A DNA stretch of 64,000 nucleotides. It comes from CAIOTO01 sp040389165 (GTDB taxonomy: Bacteria; Pseudomonadota; Alphaproteobacteria; Paracaedibacterales; CAIOTO01). The notes under the pieces were generated by a model. It ran no database searches, was not told the DNA's origin, and saw only the letters and a list, made by a program, of their open reading frames with translations. Position 1 is the first letter of the stretch, and each line of letters begins with the position of its first letter. The translations under genes were made by a program, and so were the position numbers. This document shows positions 44,947 to 54,112 of the stretch, piece by piece. Location of the stretch: NCBI GenBank assembly GCA_040389165.1, contig JAZKAK010000048.1, positions 1 through 64,000 on the forward strand. Reading direction: 5' to 3'.

Positions 44947-46056
44947 TTATAGTGACTCAGGTAAATTTTGTTCGGGGATATGTTTATTTAGCATATCTTT
45001 TTCATGTTGTGCCTGATCGAGTTTGATTTGTTCTTGCTGTGTTTGCAATAGCGTAAGTCTGGCTTGCACACTTTCAATAAAATTACTTTCAACCATATTG
45101 ATGGCAACGCCAACTGCGTTTGCGAAACCAACAGCATCTGTGCCGCCATGGCTTTTGACCGCAATGTGACGTAGTCCAAGGAAAACGGCTCCGTTGTAGT
45201 AGCGCGCATCACTCACTTGTTTTACACGATCAAAAGCAGGTTTAGCAATGAGATAGCCAAGTTTTCCACGCCAAGACGCAGACATGCATTCCTGCAAAAG
45301 ATCCCGAACAAAACGCGTTGTACCTTCAATTGCTTTAAGCGCAATATTACCTGAAAAGCCATCGGTGACGACAACGTCTGTTGTGCCGGCCATAATATCA
45401 TTGCCTTCTACGAAGCCGTGGAAGTTGAAATTAGCCATGCCGCGTAGAATTTGAAAAGCTTCTTGTACGCCTGCGTGACCTTTTACTTCTTCTGATCCCA
45501 CGTTAAGTAACCCAACGGTCGGGCGATCAATGTTAAAAACCTTTGCAGCAAACGCTTCGCCCATAAGGGCAAACTGGACAAGGTTAATGGGTGAACATTC
45601 AATATTGGCACCCAAATCAAGCACAATCGTGCGACCATGTCTGTTGGTCGTAGGCATAATGGCAGGAATTGCAGGACGATTAATGCCATCAAGGGTCTTT
45701 AGGATAACTTTGGACAAAGCCATATAGGCGCCCGTATTACCTGCAGATACAACCGCGTGCGCACGACCATCCCGTACAGCATCAATTGCCATTCCTAGAT
45801 TGGACTTTCGGCCACTTCGGACAGCAACAGCTGGTTTTGTGTAATTTGTAACAATTACATCTGTATGAATGACTTCACTGCATGCTTTTAGCAGCGGCGC
45901 TTTTTCAAGCGCGCTGTGAATCTGCGGAGCATCTCCATACAGCAAAAAACGCAAGCCTTTTACTTGCGTTTTCTTGAGTGCCAGTTCGGTGCCGGGGATA
46001 ACCATGGATACACCAAGATCCCCGCCCATGGCATCAATTGCGAGTGTAAAAGACAT
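44947..46056 (-). CDS. plsX: Phosphate acyltransferase PlsX
   Basis: Protein of 369 residues. Family features: LAIDAMGGDLGVSMVIPG at the N-terminus, AVVSAGNTGAYMALSKVIL, VGLLNVGSEEVKGH and TDGFSGNIALKAIEGT. PlsX makes acyl-phosphate from acyl-ACP for phospholipid synthesis. Its ATG overlaps the rpmF stop (TAATG), the widespread rpmF-plsX-fabH order. A 25-residue Gln-rich C-terminal tail follows the domain. Confidence 0.97.
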   Translation of the reverse strand: MSFTLAIDAMGGDLGVSMVIPGTELALKKTQVKGLRFLLYGDAPQIHSALEKAPLLKACSEVIHTDVIVTNYTKPAVAVRSGRKSNLGMAIDAVRDGRAHAVVSAGNTGAYMALSKVILKTLDGINRPAIPAIMPTTNRHGRTIVLDLGANIECSPINLVQFALMGEAFAAKVFNIDRPTVGLLNVGSEEVKGHAGVQEAFQILRGMANFNFHGFVEGNDIMAGTTDVVVTDGFSGNIALKAIEGTTRFVRDLLQECMSASWRGKLGYLIAKPAFDRVKQVSDARYYNGAVFLGLRHIAVKSHGGTDAVGFANAVGVAINMVESNFIESVQARLTLLQTQQEQIKLDQAQHEKDMLNKHIPEQNLPESL

Positions 46057-46253
46057 TAGCTCTCGTCAACAATAGAAGCCTTTAATTTTAGCACCTGACG
46101 GCCATTGTAATGACCACAGCTTTGGCACACATGGTGTGGAAGCTTGCGTGCACCGCAGTTTGGGCACTCTGTTGTGTTGATTGCGGCCAGGTGGTGATGT
46201 GAGCGTCGCATGCCACGACGTGACACGGATGTCTTTTTCTTTGGAACTGCCAT
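46056..46253 (-). CDS. rpmF: Ribosomal protein L32
   Basis: Protein of 65 residues: MAVPKKKTSVSRRGMRRSHHH start, then a four-Cys zinc motif (CPNCG...CQSCG). First gene of the rpmF-plsX-fabH operon, with its stop shared in TAATG with plsX. Confidence 0.97.
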   Translation of the reverse strand: MAVPKKKTSVSRRGMRRSHHHLAAINTTECPNCGARKLPHHVCQSCGHYNGRQVLKLKASIVDES

Positions 46254-46534
46254 GAATAACCTCTCTCATGAGTGAGAAAAAAATATAAAACTTAACTTCG
46301 GACAATACAGAATTTTATGGGAAAAATCAAGACTCTTGTTACTTGTTTTTTTGTTTAAGGCCTAATTAACCTTGCTGGCAAACCTTTGCTTTTAGCGAAG
46401 AACGCATAAAGTATGATAAATTAGCACGGATTGCCTCAGCTATCCATTTTACGGGATGTAAAAAAGGGAGTAGCATCGATCATGCTTCTTGTCGTATAGT
46501 GTGTTTAGATTTTTATAGAATAACAAAAAAATAT

Positions 46535-47305
46535 ATGCGCATTTTATTGTCTAATGACGATGGTATTAACGGTCACGGTCTTAAAGTTCTTGAGAAAATG
46601 GCACGTACTCTTTCGGATGACGTGTGGATCGTCGCACCAGAATTGGACCAGAGTGGTTCAAGCCATTCCTTAACATTGCGTGACCCTTTGCGCATTCGTG
46701 AGGTTTCACCGAAAAAGTATGCTGTTTCCGGCACGCCAACAGATTGTGTGATGCTTGCTGTGTCACATCTTATGAAAGATAAACGGCCTGATCTGATTTT
46801 ATCAGGAATTAATTATGGTGCCAATATGGCTGAAGATGTGACCTATTCGGGCACGATCGCTGCAGCGATGGAAGGTACGCTTTTGAATATTCGCTCTATT
46901 TCTTTGAGTGTTAACATATCGTATGGACATTCCGCTAAATGGGCGACAGTCGAGCACTATGGCCCGGAAGTTTTAGCGAAACTTTCATTATTACCATTCG
47001 ATAAAAACATTTTGATTAATGTTAATTTCCCCGACGTAGTTGTTTCATCCGTCAAAGGGGTACGTATAACGACGCAAGGACATCGTAGTGGTGAAGATGC
47101 ACTTATTGAATGTAAAGATCCTCGCGGAAAACCTTATTTTTGGATTGGCGCCGGTATGTATCGTTATACGCCTGATGCGCTTGCTCTGGAATCCGGAACG
47201 GATCTTGAGGCAATTCATGATGGTTATATATCGATCACTCCATTAACGCTTAATTTAACACATGAAAAGACGCTTGGTAGCTTGAAAGGTGCCTTTGGAC
47301 TATGA
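46535..47305 (+). CDS. surE: 5'/3'-nucleotidase SurE
   Basis: Protein of 256 residues. The metal site is intact: LLSNDDGINGHGLKVL (Asp-Asp at about 7-8), SSHSLT, GTPTDCV and SGINYGANMAEDVTYSGTIAAAMEG. The start at 46535 gives the canonical MRILLSNDDG beginning; an upstream in-frame start would add 12 odd residues. SurE removes phosphate from nucleoside monophosphates under stress. It overlaps nlpD by four bases (ATGA). Confidence 0.95.
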   Translation: MRILLSNDDGINGHGLKVLEKMARTLSDDVWIVAPELDQSGSSHSLTLRDPLRIREVSPKKYAVSGTPTDCVMLAVSHLMKDKRPDLILSGINYGANMAEDVTYSGTIAAAMEGTLLNIRSISLSVNISYGHSAKWATVEHYGPEVLAKLSLLPFDKNILINVNFPDVVVSSVKGVRITTQGHRSGEDALIECKDPRGKPYFWIGAGMYRYTPDALALESGTDLEAIHDGYISITPLTLNLTHEKTLGSLKGAFGL

Positions 47306-48219
47306 AAATGTTTTCTTTAAACGCAAAATTACTTGTTTCATTTGTGTTTTTAGCGTTGCTAACAGCATGTGGTGATCGTGAGAATGGTCCATCCGAAATT
47401 GTAAATGCGCGCGCTATATCGCCTTACTATTTTGTGAAAAAAGGGGAAACCTTAGCGGATGTGGCAGCGCATCATTCCATGAAAGAAGAAGAATTAATTG
47501 CGCTCAATGATTTGAAGGCTCCTTACACATTATTTGAACGCCAACGTATTTTAGTACGTGTTATTGGTAAGGGTAATAGTGATTATAACAAACCAGGCGG
47601 AGATGTTACGGTTAAAGAATTAGATGTTGACGATGTAAAAGATGCCGAAAAAGAGGAAGATAAAGACGGTGGAGGAGTTGATCCTTTGGCGCCCTCTGTA
47701 GATGGCTCGCTTGGTGATGCTGGAATTACTGATGGTGTAGATTCGGCTACTTCTGTTGTTAAAGATGGAGCGCCTAGTTTTGGTGCAAAGCATGCTGCGG
47801 CTAAAGGTACTGCAACGGCAAGTGCTGCCGCTGCGCCTGTTGCTTTTGATTGGCCAGTGAAAGGAAAAATATTAACCAATTTTGGTCAAAAAATGTCCGA
47901 TGGAACGGTTAGCGATAGTTTGCAAATCTCTGCACCTGTTGGTACAAAAGTGAAGGCCGCTGCTGCTGGTAAAGTTCAAAAAGCCGGTGAGACAGTTCCT
48001 GGATTCGGAAAAATAGTTGTCGTTAAGCATAATGATGGAAAGTTATCGTTGTATGCTCACTTAAAAGAAGTATCTGCAAAACCCGGACAGAAAATTATTC
48101 AGGGTCAAGAGCTTGGTCGAGTTGGCACAAAGGGCAAAGAGCCAATGCTTCTTTTCCAAGTTCGAAAAATGGTTGGGAAGAAATTTATTGCAACGGATCC
48201 AGCAGAATTATTGCCATAA
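47302..48219 (+). CDS. nlpD: NlpD-like LysM/LytM lipoprotein with degenerate active site
   Basis: Protein of 305 residues. A lipobox (LLTAC, Cys22-24 region) follows the signal peptide. A LysM domain (YYFVKKGETLADVAAHHSM..., about 45-90) binds peptidoglycan; an acidic linker (about 95-165) leads to a LytM/M23 domain (about 185-305). Catalytic zinc residues seem lost: the usual H...D pair is replaced in SDSLQISAPVG, only YAHL of the HxH region remains and the final HxH is LFQVR. As in E. coli NlpD and EnvC this fits an amidase activator rather than a hydrolase. Its TAA stop touches a family B remnant. Confidence 0.8.
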   Translation: MKMFSLNAKLLVSFVFLALLTACGDRENGPSEIVNARAISPYYFVKKGETLADVAAHHSMKEEELIALNDLKAPYTLFERQRILVRVIGKGNSDYNKPGGDVTVKELDVDDVKDAEKEEDKDGGGVDPLAPSVDGSLGDAGITDGVDSATSVVKDGAPSFGAKHAAAKGTATASAAAAPVAFDWPVKGKILTNFGQKMSDGTVSDSLQISAPVGTKVKAAAAGKVQKAGETVPGFGKIVVVKHNDGKLSLYAHLKEVSAKPGQKIIQGQELGRVGTKGKEPMLLFQVRKMVGKKFIATDPAELLP

Positions 48220-48241
48220 TCAATTTATAAAGAAATGGTAT
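48219..48241. repeat. Collapsed family B element at the nlpD stop codon
   Basis: TAATCAATTT and AAATGGTATAG, the two ends of a family B element, are joined with the middle missing, again starting in the TAA stop codon. Confidence 0.5.
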
Positions 48242-48247
48242 AGAGCT

Positions 48248-48288
48248 ATACCCATCGTGACATTTTTATGTGTGATGGGTATGCTTTT
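48248..48288 (+). terminator. Terminator after nlpD
   Basis: ATACCCATC pairs with GATGGGTAT around a loop that extends the stem with weaker pairs; GCTTTTCT follows. It can also close the convergent RRM gene. Confidence 0.65.
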
Positions 48289-48301
48289 CTACAGTTTTAA
48301 T

Positions 48302-48604
48302 TTAATTCGCAGTTGCCTGTTGTTCTTGTCCTGTTGAGATATGGTTAACATATTCAGGTTTTGGACTGGCTTCCATTACGCGTACCATTCGCCCTCCAAC
48401 TTCCGTATCATTCAGTCCTATTATTGCTTTTTGCGCTTCTTCCGACGTTTTCATTTCAACAAAACCAAAGCCTTTGCTACGTCCAGATGCACGATCCATA
48501 ATAACCTTTGCTGATAAGACTGAGCCAAAATTAGTAAAGATCTCTTGCAACTCAGCATCGCGCATAGAAAATGATAAATTGCTAACGTATAATTTGTTAT
48601 TCAT
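48302..48604 (-). CDS. Single-RRM RNA-binding protein
   Basis: Protein of 100 residues with one RNA recognition motif: RNP2 LYVSNL (about 4-9) and RNP1 KGFGFVEM (about 44-51), plus a short Gln-rich tail. Such proteins occur in many bacteria, often cold-induced (Rbp type). They bind RNA in the cytoplasm. It has a weak ATG context, with GGAGC about seven bases upstream on the minus strand. Confidence 0.9.
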   Translation of the reverse strand: MNNKLYVSNLSFSMRDAELQEIFTNFGSVLSAKVIMDRASGRSKGFGFVEMKTSEEAQKAIIGLNDTEVGGRMVRVMEASPKPEYVNHISTGQEQQATAN

Positions 48605-48730
48605 AACTGCTCCTTAAATAAATCAATGACTGTAACGTTCAAGGGTGTAAGTGCTTTTTGAGCGACCGTCATGGATAGAATAAGTCTGCAATGGTTAAAA
48701 TCGAGTAAAGGCGTGGAAAATAAATAAAGA

Positions 48731-48784
48731 AAATGTGCACACTGCGTTAGATGTGCCGTTTTCAAAAAGTTTTTAAAATGGTAT
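48731..48784. repeat. Fused remnants of family A and family B elements
   Basis: AAATGTGCACACTGCG (48731-48746) is one end of a family A element. AAAAAGTTTTTAAAATGGTA (48764-48783) is one end of a family B element that runs into the stop codon of the next gene on the minus strand (TAATACCATTTT when read in the gene's direction). Confidence 0.55.
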
Positions 48785-49476
48785 TAGCATATGCCGACTT
48801 CATTCCCCATAAGGCTTAGGCCATGATTCTCTTTAGATTGAGCTATTAGCAATTTTATTAATGCTTCAGACTCTTTGTCGCTGCATTTTTCCAGAAGTTC
48901 TAATGATTTTTCTAAACATGGATATCCTACTCTCAAATCGAGTGAAAATGGATAGCAAATAATAACCTTTAAAAATGCTGCGGTATGTACTGAATGCACT
49001 TGGGGATTTATGCAATAATTTAAAATTGAATCGTTGCAAAGAGAGATTATATCTTTTTTATCCATGACAGAGCATAAACATTGAGAGTCAAGGAAAGGCC
49101 TTAGGATATGTGTTTTTTCATTAATGTCCTCTATTGAATCAGAAGTTTTTATAGAAAGCTCGCTTAGTATCTCAAGGCCTATGCCTCGTAAGTGTGAAGC
49201 TTGCTTTGTTCGGAAATCAATAGTTGCTGGAAGTTTGTTAAGCTCTTTCAATTCGGTGCTGTATACTAGAAATTTATGAGATAAATTACTGCTCATGCAA
49301 ACCGGTACCACAGTAAGATTTCTGCTCATTGAATTTATTATAGGCACAAAATGATTTAAACTTGCTCTCATCATTGCTGATGCTGAATTTACACTGCAGG
49401 CAATAAGGGACATCCCAAAAATGATTTTCTTACCATAACGCTTTAGGTTCGCTGTTTGATTGTTGCAACTTAACAT
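48784..49476 (-). CDS. Exported protein of unknown function
   Basis: Protein of 230 residues. A signal peptide after an N-terminal extension (KKIIFGMSLIACSVNSASA, cleavage near residue 34) marks export; the in-frame Met at about residue 22 could be the true start. The mature region is helical with several cysteines (LDSQCLCSVM, SLCNDSI, NYCI). I do not recognise a family. It stands between the RRM gene and recJ. Confidence 0.55.
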   Translation of the reverse strand: MLSCNNQTANLKRYGKKIIFGMSLIACSVNSASAMMRASLNHFVPIINSMSRNLTVVPVCMSSNLSHKFLVYSTELKELNKLPATIDFRTKQASHLRGIGLEILSELSIKTSDSIEDINEKTHILRPFLDSQCLCSVMDKKDIISLCNDSILNYCINPQVHSVHTAAFLKVIICYPFSLDLRVGYPCLEKSLELLEKCSDKESEALIKLLIAQSKENHGLSLMGNEVGIC

Positions 49477-49634
49477 GTGTTATTTCCTGTCAAATGATTA
49501 AACTTTCAGGGTATTAGTAATCTAATTTTATGGCAATTTCAATCAAATTATTCTAAAAAATGCGATCTTTGACCATCATGATTTTAACGAGTATATTGAT
49601 TGAATTAGTATTTTTCATGTATCGGAGTCATCTC

Positions 49635-51395
49635 ATGCCTACAAAACGCACATCGATTTCTGGCAAAACGTGGCTCTATAATGAACCAGACCCACGGCAG
49701 GTCATGACGCTGACACAGCGATTCGGCGTTACCGATATATTGGCCCAGATTCTTGTGCATCGCGGTATTCCCATCGATCAAGTTGACGCCTATTTAAACC
49801 CAACAATGCGTCATTTTTTGCCTGAACCGAATCATCTAATTAATATGGAAAAAGCTGTTTTACGCACGATTACTGCAATTAAAGCGCATGAAACGATCGT
49901 AGTTTATGGTGATTACGATGTTGATGGTGCGACTTCGTCTGCACTGCTGCGGCGTTATTTCGATTCTATAGGCCACCCTATTAGTGTATATATTCCAGAT
50001 CGCATTGACGAGGGGTACGGCGCGAATACTGAAGCACTTTTGATGCTTCGTGCAAAGCCAACTGATTTAATTCTCATGGTTGATTGTGGAACAACTGCGT
50101 TTGAGCCATTGAGAGCTGCCGCTGAGGCAGGACTTGCTGTTATTGTGCTTGATCACCACACAGCCGAGGCAACTCTGCCAATCACAGCGGCACTCGTGAA
50201 CCCAAATCGTCTTGATCAAACGACATTGCCGCGTGATGAAATGCGATTTTTGTGTGCAGCCGGTGTTGCGTATTTGTTTGTGGTAGCGCTTAATCGTGCC
50301 CTTCGAAATGATTGTTATTTTAATGATACGCCGGAGCCCGATTTGAAAGATTTGCTTGATCTTGTGGCGCTTGGCACCGTGTGTGACGTAATGCCGTTGA
50401 TTGGATTAAATCGCGCTTTCGTTCGGCAAGGCTTAAAAGTGATGGCAAGACGTACGAATGTTGGTCTTAGTACGCTTAGCGATATTGCAAAAGTGAATGA
50501 AAAACCAAGTGCGTATCACCTTGGCTTTGCGTTAGGGCCGCGTGTGAATGCTGGGGGCCGCGTGGGCGATGCAATGCTCGGTAGTCATTTATTGTCGACA
50601 AATGATTCACTGCTTGCCAAGCAAATTGCCAGCCGGTTGGATGCGTATAATGAAGAACGTCAAGGAATTGAACGTTTGGTGTTGGCGCAAGCGCTAGAAC
50701 AAGTCGAGCAAGAAAACCTCGATCAACACCCGATTTTGCTGGTTCATAACGAAGGTTGGCACCCCGGCGTTATAGGTATCGTTGCAAGTCGTCTTAAAGA
50801 ACGTTTCCATAAGCCAGCGTTGGTTGTTGCGTTTGATGCTGATATTGGCAAAGGATCAGGGCGATCTGTGCCCGGTGTTATTATGGGCGAAGCAATGATT
50901 AAGGCAGTTCAGTTGGGGTTGCTTGATAAAGGTGGGGGGCATGCGATGGCTGCAGGATTTACTGTTCTACGCGATCAATATAATGCATTCTATGATTTTT
51001 TGAATACAGAGCTCGGCGCGAAAGCAAAGTCATCTCTGCCAATACTTAATATTGATGGAATGATATCGGTTGGAGGGGCAACGCTTGCCTTAATTGAGGA
51101 ACTGCAAAAGCTGGAACCCTTTGGAGCCGGCAATGCACAGCCACGCTTCATGATACAAAACGTGACAATGCCTTATGCCGAACCCATTGGTGATGGGTCA
51201 CATTTCAGATGCCGTATTCAAGACGAGACAGGGGCTGGTGCAAAGCTGATGGCGTTTAGGGTGACGGGCACTCCAGTTGAATCTGCCTTAAAGCGCGCCA
51301 GGAAACAACCCTTTGATGTTGTTGTGACAATTAAGAACGATACATTCGGCGGGCGAAATTCTGTAACATTAATGCTCGAAGACATGGCATTTTAG
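49635..51395 (+). CDS. recJ: Single-strand-specific exonuclease RecJ
   Basis: Protein of 586 residues from the ATG at 49635 (CGGAG seven bases ahead); upstream starts would add a hydrophobic tail with no family similarity. DHH motifs: VVYGDYDVDGATSSALLRR, LILMVDCGTTAFE and VIVLDHHTAEATLP, followed by LALGTVCDVMPL (here LVALGTVCDVMPL) and the DHHA1 pattern KGSGRSVPGVIMGEAM...GGGHAMAAGF. It degrades single-stranded DNA 5' to 3' in recombination and mismatch repair; mutS is also in this window. Confidence 0.96.
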   Translation: MPTKRTSISGKTWLYNEPDPRQVMTLTQRFGVTDILAQILVHRGIPIDQVDAYLNPTMRHFLPEPNHLINMEKAVLRTITAIKAHETIVVYGDYDVDGATSSALLRRYFDSIGHPISVYIPDRIDEGYGANTEALLMLRAKPTDLILMVDCGTTAFEPLRAAAEAGLAVIVLDHHTAEATLPITAALVNPNRLDQTTLPRDEMRFLCAAGVAYLFVVALNRALRNDCYFNDTPEPDLKDLLDLVALGTVCDVMPLIGLNRAFVRQGLKVMARRTNVGLSTLSDIAKVNEKPSAYHLGFALGPRVNAGGRVGDAMLGSHLLSTNDSLLAKQIASRLDAYNEERQGIERLVLAQALEQVEQENLDQHPILLVHNEGWHPGVIGIVASRLKERFHKPALVVAFDADIGKGSGRSVPGVIMGEAMIKAVQLGLLDKGGGHAMAAGFTVLRDQYNAFYDFLNTELGAKAKSSLPILNIDGMISVGGATLALIEELQKLEPFGAGNAQPRFMIQNVTMPYAEPIGDGSHFRCRIQDETGAGAKLMAFRVTGTPVESALKRARKQPFDVVVTIKNDTFGGRNSVTLMLEDMAF

Positions 51396-51569
51396 TTTTT
51401 TTAGCGTGACGGCCAATGTGTTTAGGCCAGAGAGCGATTCTGATAATTAAGTAAATTGTATTACAGTGAAATAGGGAGAGTAAGCTTTTGATGTTCTTTT
51501 TACTAACTCCCCTCAATACATCATTTTTCTGCATATAAACACTCTCAAAAGATACATTTTTCCCTAAAG

Positions 51570-51779
51570 TTATCCACAATTTTTTTTCTTATTTTTTTAC
51601 GTTATATGCTTGACACAAGGATAACTGCCAGTTGCATTTTGTGTTAAAAATTCAATAAAACTGCGGGTTCTTTTGCGTGATTAAAAATTAATCACCCTCT
51701 ATGGAACTGAATGAATTAGCCATTATTAACACTTTATTTACAGGTTATACACAGACTTATCCACAGGTTTTGGGGATAA
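51570..51779. promoter_or_regulatory. DnaA-box cluster, candidate replication origin
   Basis: Boxes: TTATCCACA at 51570-51578 (perfect), TTATACACA at 51745-51753, TTATCCACA at 51757-51765 (perfect) and TGGGGATAA at 51771-51779 (reverse, one mismatch). The last three are spaced 12 and 14 bases. The first box adjoins a T-rich tract (51579-51598) that could unwind. It occupies most of the 513-base gap between recJ and tRNA-Val. No dnaA or hemE gene is nearby, so this may instead be a DnaA-binding site of another kind. Confidence 0.45.
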
Positions 51780-51908
51780 CTTTTCGGCAAAATAAAAGTT
51801 CAGAATCATTTGATTTATGGCCAGAAAAATAGCACTATAAACATGCGCTCTTGCTATAATGTTCTTGCAAAACCGTGAAAAACTTGATAAACATTCTATA
51901 GTGAAAAT

Positions 51909-51983
51909 GGTCACATAGCTCAGCGGTAGAGCACTACATTGACATTGTAGTGGTCACAGGTTCAATCCCTGTTGTGACCACCA
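51909..51983 (+). tRNA. tRNA-Val (GAC)
   Basis: A 75-base cloverleaf: acceptor GGTCACA with TGTGACC, anticodon stem CTACA/TGTAG with loop TTGACAT (anticodon GAC), an intact T arm and an encoded CCA. A perfect TATAAT at 51855-51860 could be its -10 element. Confidence 0.95.
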
Positions 51984-52038
51984 TTTTTCCCTCTTCTTTG
52001 TGTGCGATACACGTAAATTCTAAGAGTTAGGTTTTCAT

Positions 52039-53022
52039 GTGAAAAGTAGAGCTCTCTTATTTTTTTCTATTCTGAATATCTTCTTTATCCTATCTTCTTA
52101 TGCGGCGAATGCGTCGAAAGCCCCTGCATCACTTCTCCCTTTAATTACAGTTGAAGTTCCCCCCTATTCTAATAGCGCTGAAATAGCACGGCGCCTTGTT
52201 AATGCGGGCGTGCTCACCCATCCTTGGAAATTTCTATTGGGTATTTCTCTGAGCCATAAAAAAGCGTTCGCGCCTGGTACATATACATTTAAATCGGGCA
52301 TGGATATTATCGATATTATTGACGTGCTTAAAAAGGCGCCTGTATATAAAGTTACAATTCCTGAAGGTTTAACTGTTGCTGAGATTGTGCGTTATCTAAA
52401 TGAACAATCTTTTTTAACCGGCGGAATATTTCTGTTGCCGTCTGAGGGTATGCTGTTACCTGAAACGTATGTTGTGCGTTATGGCGATAAGCGCGAGGTC
52501 GTGCTGAAGCGGATTGAATTATCAATGAAAACAACAGTGAAGACATTATGGGAAAGTTCTGCTGCGAGTAAAGCACGAACTGCAGAGATGGGGATAAAAT
52601 CAGAGTTGGAATTATTAACATTGGCGTCTATTGTGGAAAAAGAAACAGGCATAGCTGCTGAACGTGCGCATATCGCAGGTGTGTTTCTGAATCGTTTGGC
52701 ACAAAAGATGCGTTTGCAATCAGATCCAACTGTTTCATATGCCGTTACGAATGGTAAACAACCATTGGGGCGTCAGTTGCGTAAACGTGATTTGGCTGAG
52801 CAATCGCCAATGAATACGTATACGACCTCTGGCTTGCCTCCACAGCCTATTGCTTGTCCTGGAAAGGCTGCGTTGTTGGCTGTATTAGCACCCGATACAA
52901 CCAAGGATCTTTACTTCGTCGCTAACGGTGTCGGTGGGCATCGTTTTAGTGAGACGCTTGATGGCCACAATAAGAATGTCACCCACTGGCGTCGCGCACA
53001 ACGAAGTGCTGATGACGAGTAA
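52039..53022 (+). CDS. mltG: Endolytic murein transglycosylase MltG
   Basis: Protein of 327 residues, YceG family. An N-terminal membrane segment (about 4-22) is followed by a LysM-like region and the catalytic domain with ASIVEKETGIAAERAHIAGVFLNRL (catalytic Glu), QSDPTVSYAV and SPMNTYTTSGLPPQPIACPG. It cuts nascent glycan strands and ends their growth. The start is GTG; an ATG two bases earlier opens a frame that stops at once (ATGTGA), so the two starts overlap. In many bacteria mltG lies next to fabF and tmk; here it follows tRNA-Val and precedes hemH by 20 bases. Confidence 0.93.
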   Translation: MKSRALLFFSILNIFFILSSYAANASKAPASLLPLITVEVPPYSNSAEIARRLVNAGVLTHPWKFLLGISLSHKKAFAPGTYTFKSGMDIIDIIDVLKKAPVYKVTIPEGLTVAEIVRYLNEQSFLTGGIFLLPSEGMLLPETYVVRYGDKREVVLKRIELSMKTTVKTLWESSAASKARTAEMGIKSELELLTLASIVEKETGIAAERAHIAGVFLNRLAQKMRLQSDPTVSYAVTNGKQPLGRQLRKRDLAEQSPMNTYTTSGLPPQPIACPGKAALLAVLAPDTTKDLYFVANGVGGHRFSETLDGHNKNVTHWRRAQRSADDE

Positions 53023-53042
53023 AGCTTAATCAAGGTGAAATT

Positions 53043-54089
53043 ATGTCAAAAATTGCAGTTGTTCTGTTTAATTTGGGTGGACCAGATACCCTGGCGGCTG
53101 TAAGACCGTTCCTGTTTAATTTATTCAATGATCCAGCAATTTTGCGTATGCCTAAGGTGCTGCGTTACCTGCTTGCAAAATTAATATCAGGCTTGCGTGC
53201 CAATAAAGCACGTGGCATTTATGCGCGTATGGGCGGTGGATCGCCATTGCTTCCTAATACGGTGGCGCAAGCGAAGGCACTAGGGGCAGCCCTAATCGCT
53301 GAAGGGATGGACGCACGCGTATTTGTTTGTATGCGTTACTGGCACCCCATGTCGGCTGAAGTTGTGCAGGAGGTATTTGATTTTGCACCTGATGAGATTG
53401 TTCTTTTGCCTTTATATCCGCAGTTTTCGACAACAACAACAGGATCGTCTATTGATGATTGGAACAAAGCATGGCAAACAGCAGGGCTGTCTTCTATTCC
53501 AACGCACAGTATTGGTTGTTATCCAACCGATACCAATTTAGTTGCTGCATTTGCTGATTTATCAATGCCTCTTATTAATGAAGCCTTGGCGCATGTTCGG
53601 CCCATGATCTTATTATCAGCACATGGTTTGCCGCAGTCGATTGTTGATGCGGGTGATCCATATCAGTGTCAGGTCGAACAGACAGCAATGCACATCGAAC
53701 GCGAATTAAGAGTGCGTTTTGGCGATGTATTCGATACCACTATTTGTTATCAAAGTCGTGTTGGCCCAAAAAAATGGATTGAGCCATCAACGGACACTGT
53801 GATTAAAGGGGCTGCTGCGCAAAAGCGTCCTATTATTGTAGTGCCTGTAGCCTTTGTATCTGATCATTCGGAAACACTTGTTGAGCTTGATCAGGATTAT
53901 CGTGACTTAGCATTGGCTAATGGAGCATCTTTTTATGGCCGCGTGCCAAGTCTGGCCTGTCACCCATTATTTATAAAGGCATTAATCTTACGTATTCAAA
54001 AGGCGCTTAGGAAAGATAAGTGTGAAAATCTATGTAAAGATGATATGATCTGTTTTTGTAAAAATGTTTTAGAATCGTCTTCTCGATAA
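53043..54089 (+). CDS. hemH: Ferrochelatase
   Basis: Protein of 348 residues. Family blocks: VVLFNLGGPDTLAAVRPFL at the N-terminus, YWHPMSAEV, SAHGLPQSIVDAGDPYQCQVE (with the conserved His), CYQSRVGPKKWIEP and VVPVAFVSDHSETLVELD (with the conserved Glu). It inserts iron into protoporphyrin IX at the inner membrane. AAGGTGA lies five bases ahead of the ATG. With hemD it shows the strain makes haem. Confidence 0.97.
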   Translation: MSKIAVVLFNLGGPDTLAAVRPFLFNLFNDPAILRMPKVLRYLLAKLISGLRANKARGIYARMGGGSPLLPNTVAQAKALGAALIAEGMDARVFVCMRYWHPMSAEVVQEVFDFAPDEIVLLPLYPQFSTTTTGSSIDDWNKAWQTAGLSSIPTHSIGCYPTDTNLVAAFADLSMPLINEALAHVRPMILLSAHGLPQSIVDAGDPYQCQVEQTAMHIERELRVRFGDVFDTTICYQSRVGPKKWIEPSTDTVIKGAAAQKRPIIVVPVAFVSDHSETLVELDQDYRDLALANGASFYGRVPSLACHPLFIKALILRIQKALRKDKCENLCKDDMICFCKNVLESSSR

Positions 54090-54112
54090 TAGAATATAAA
54101 AGATAATAAAAA

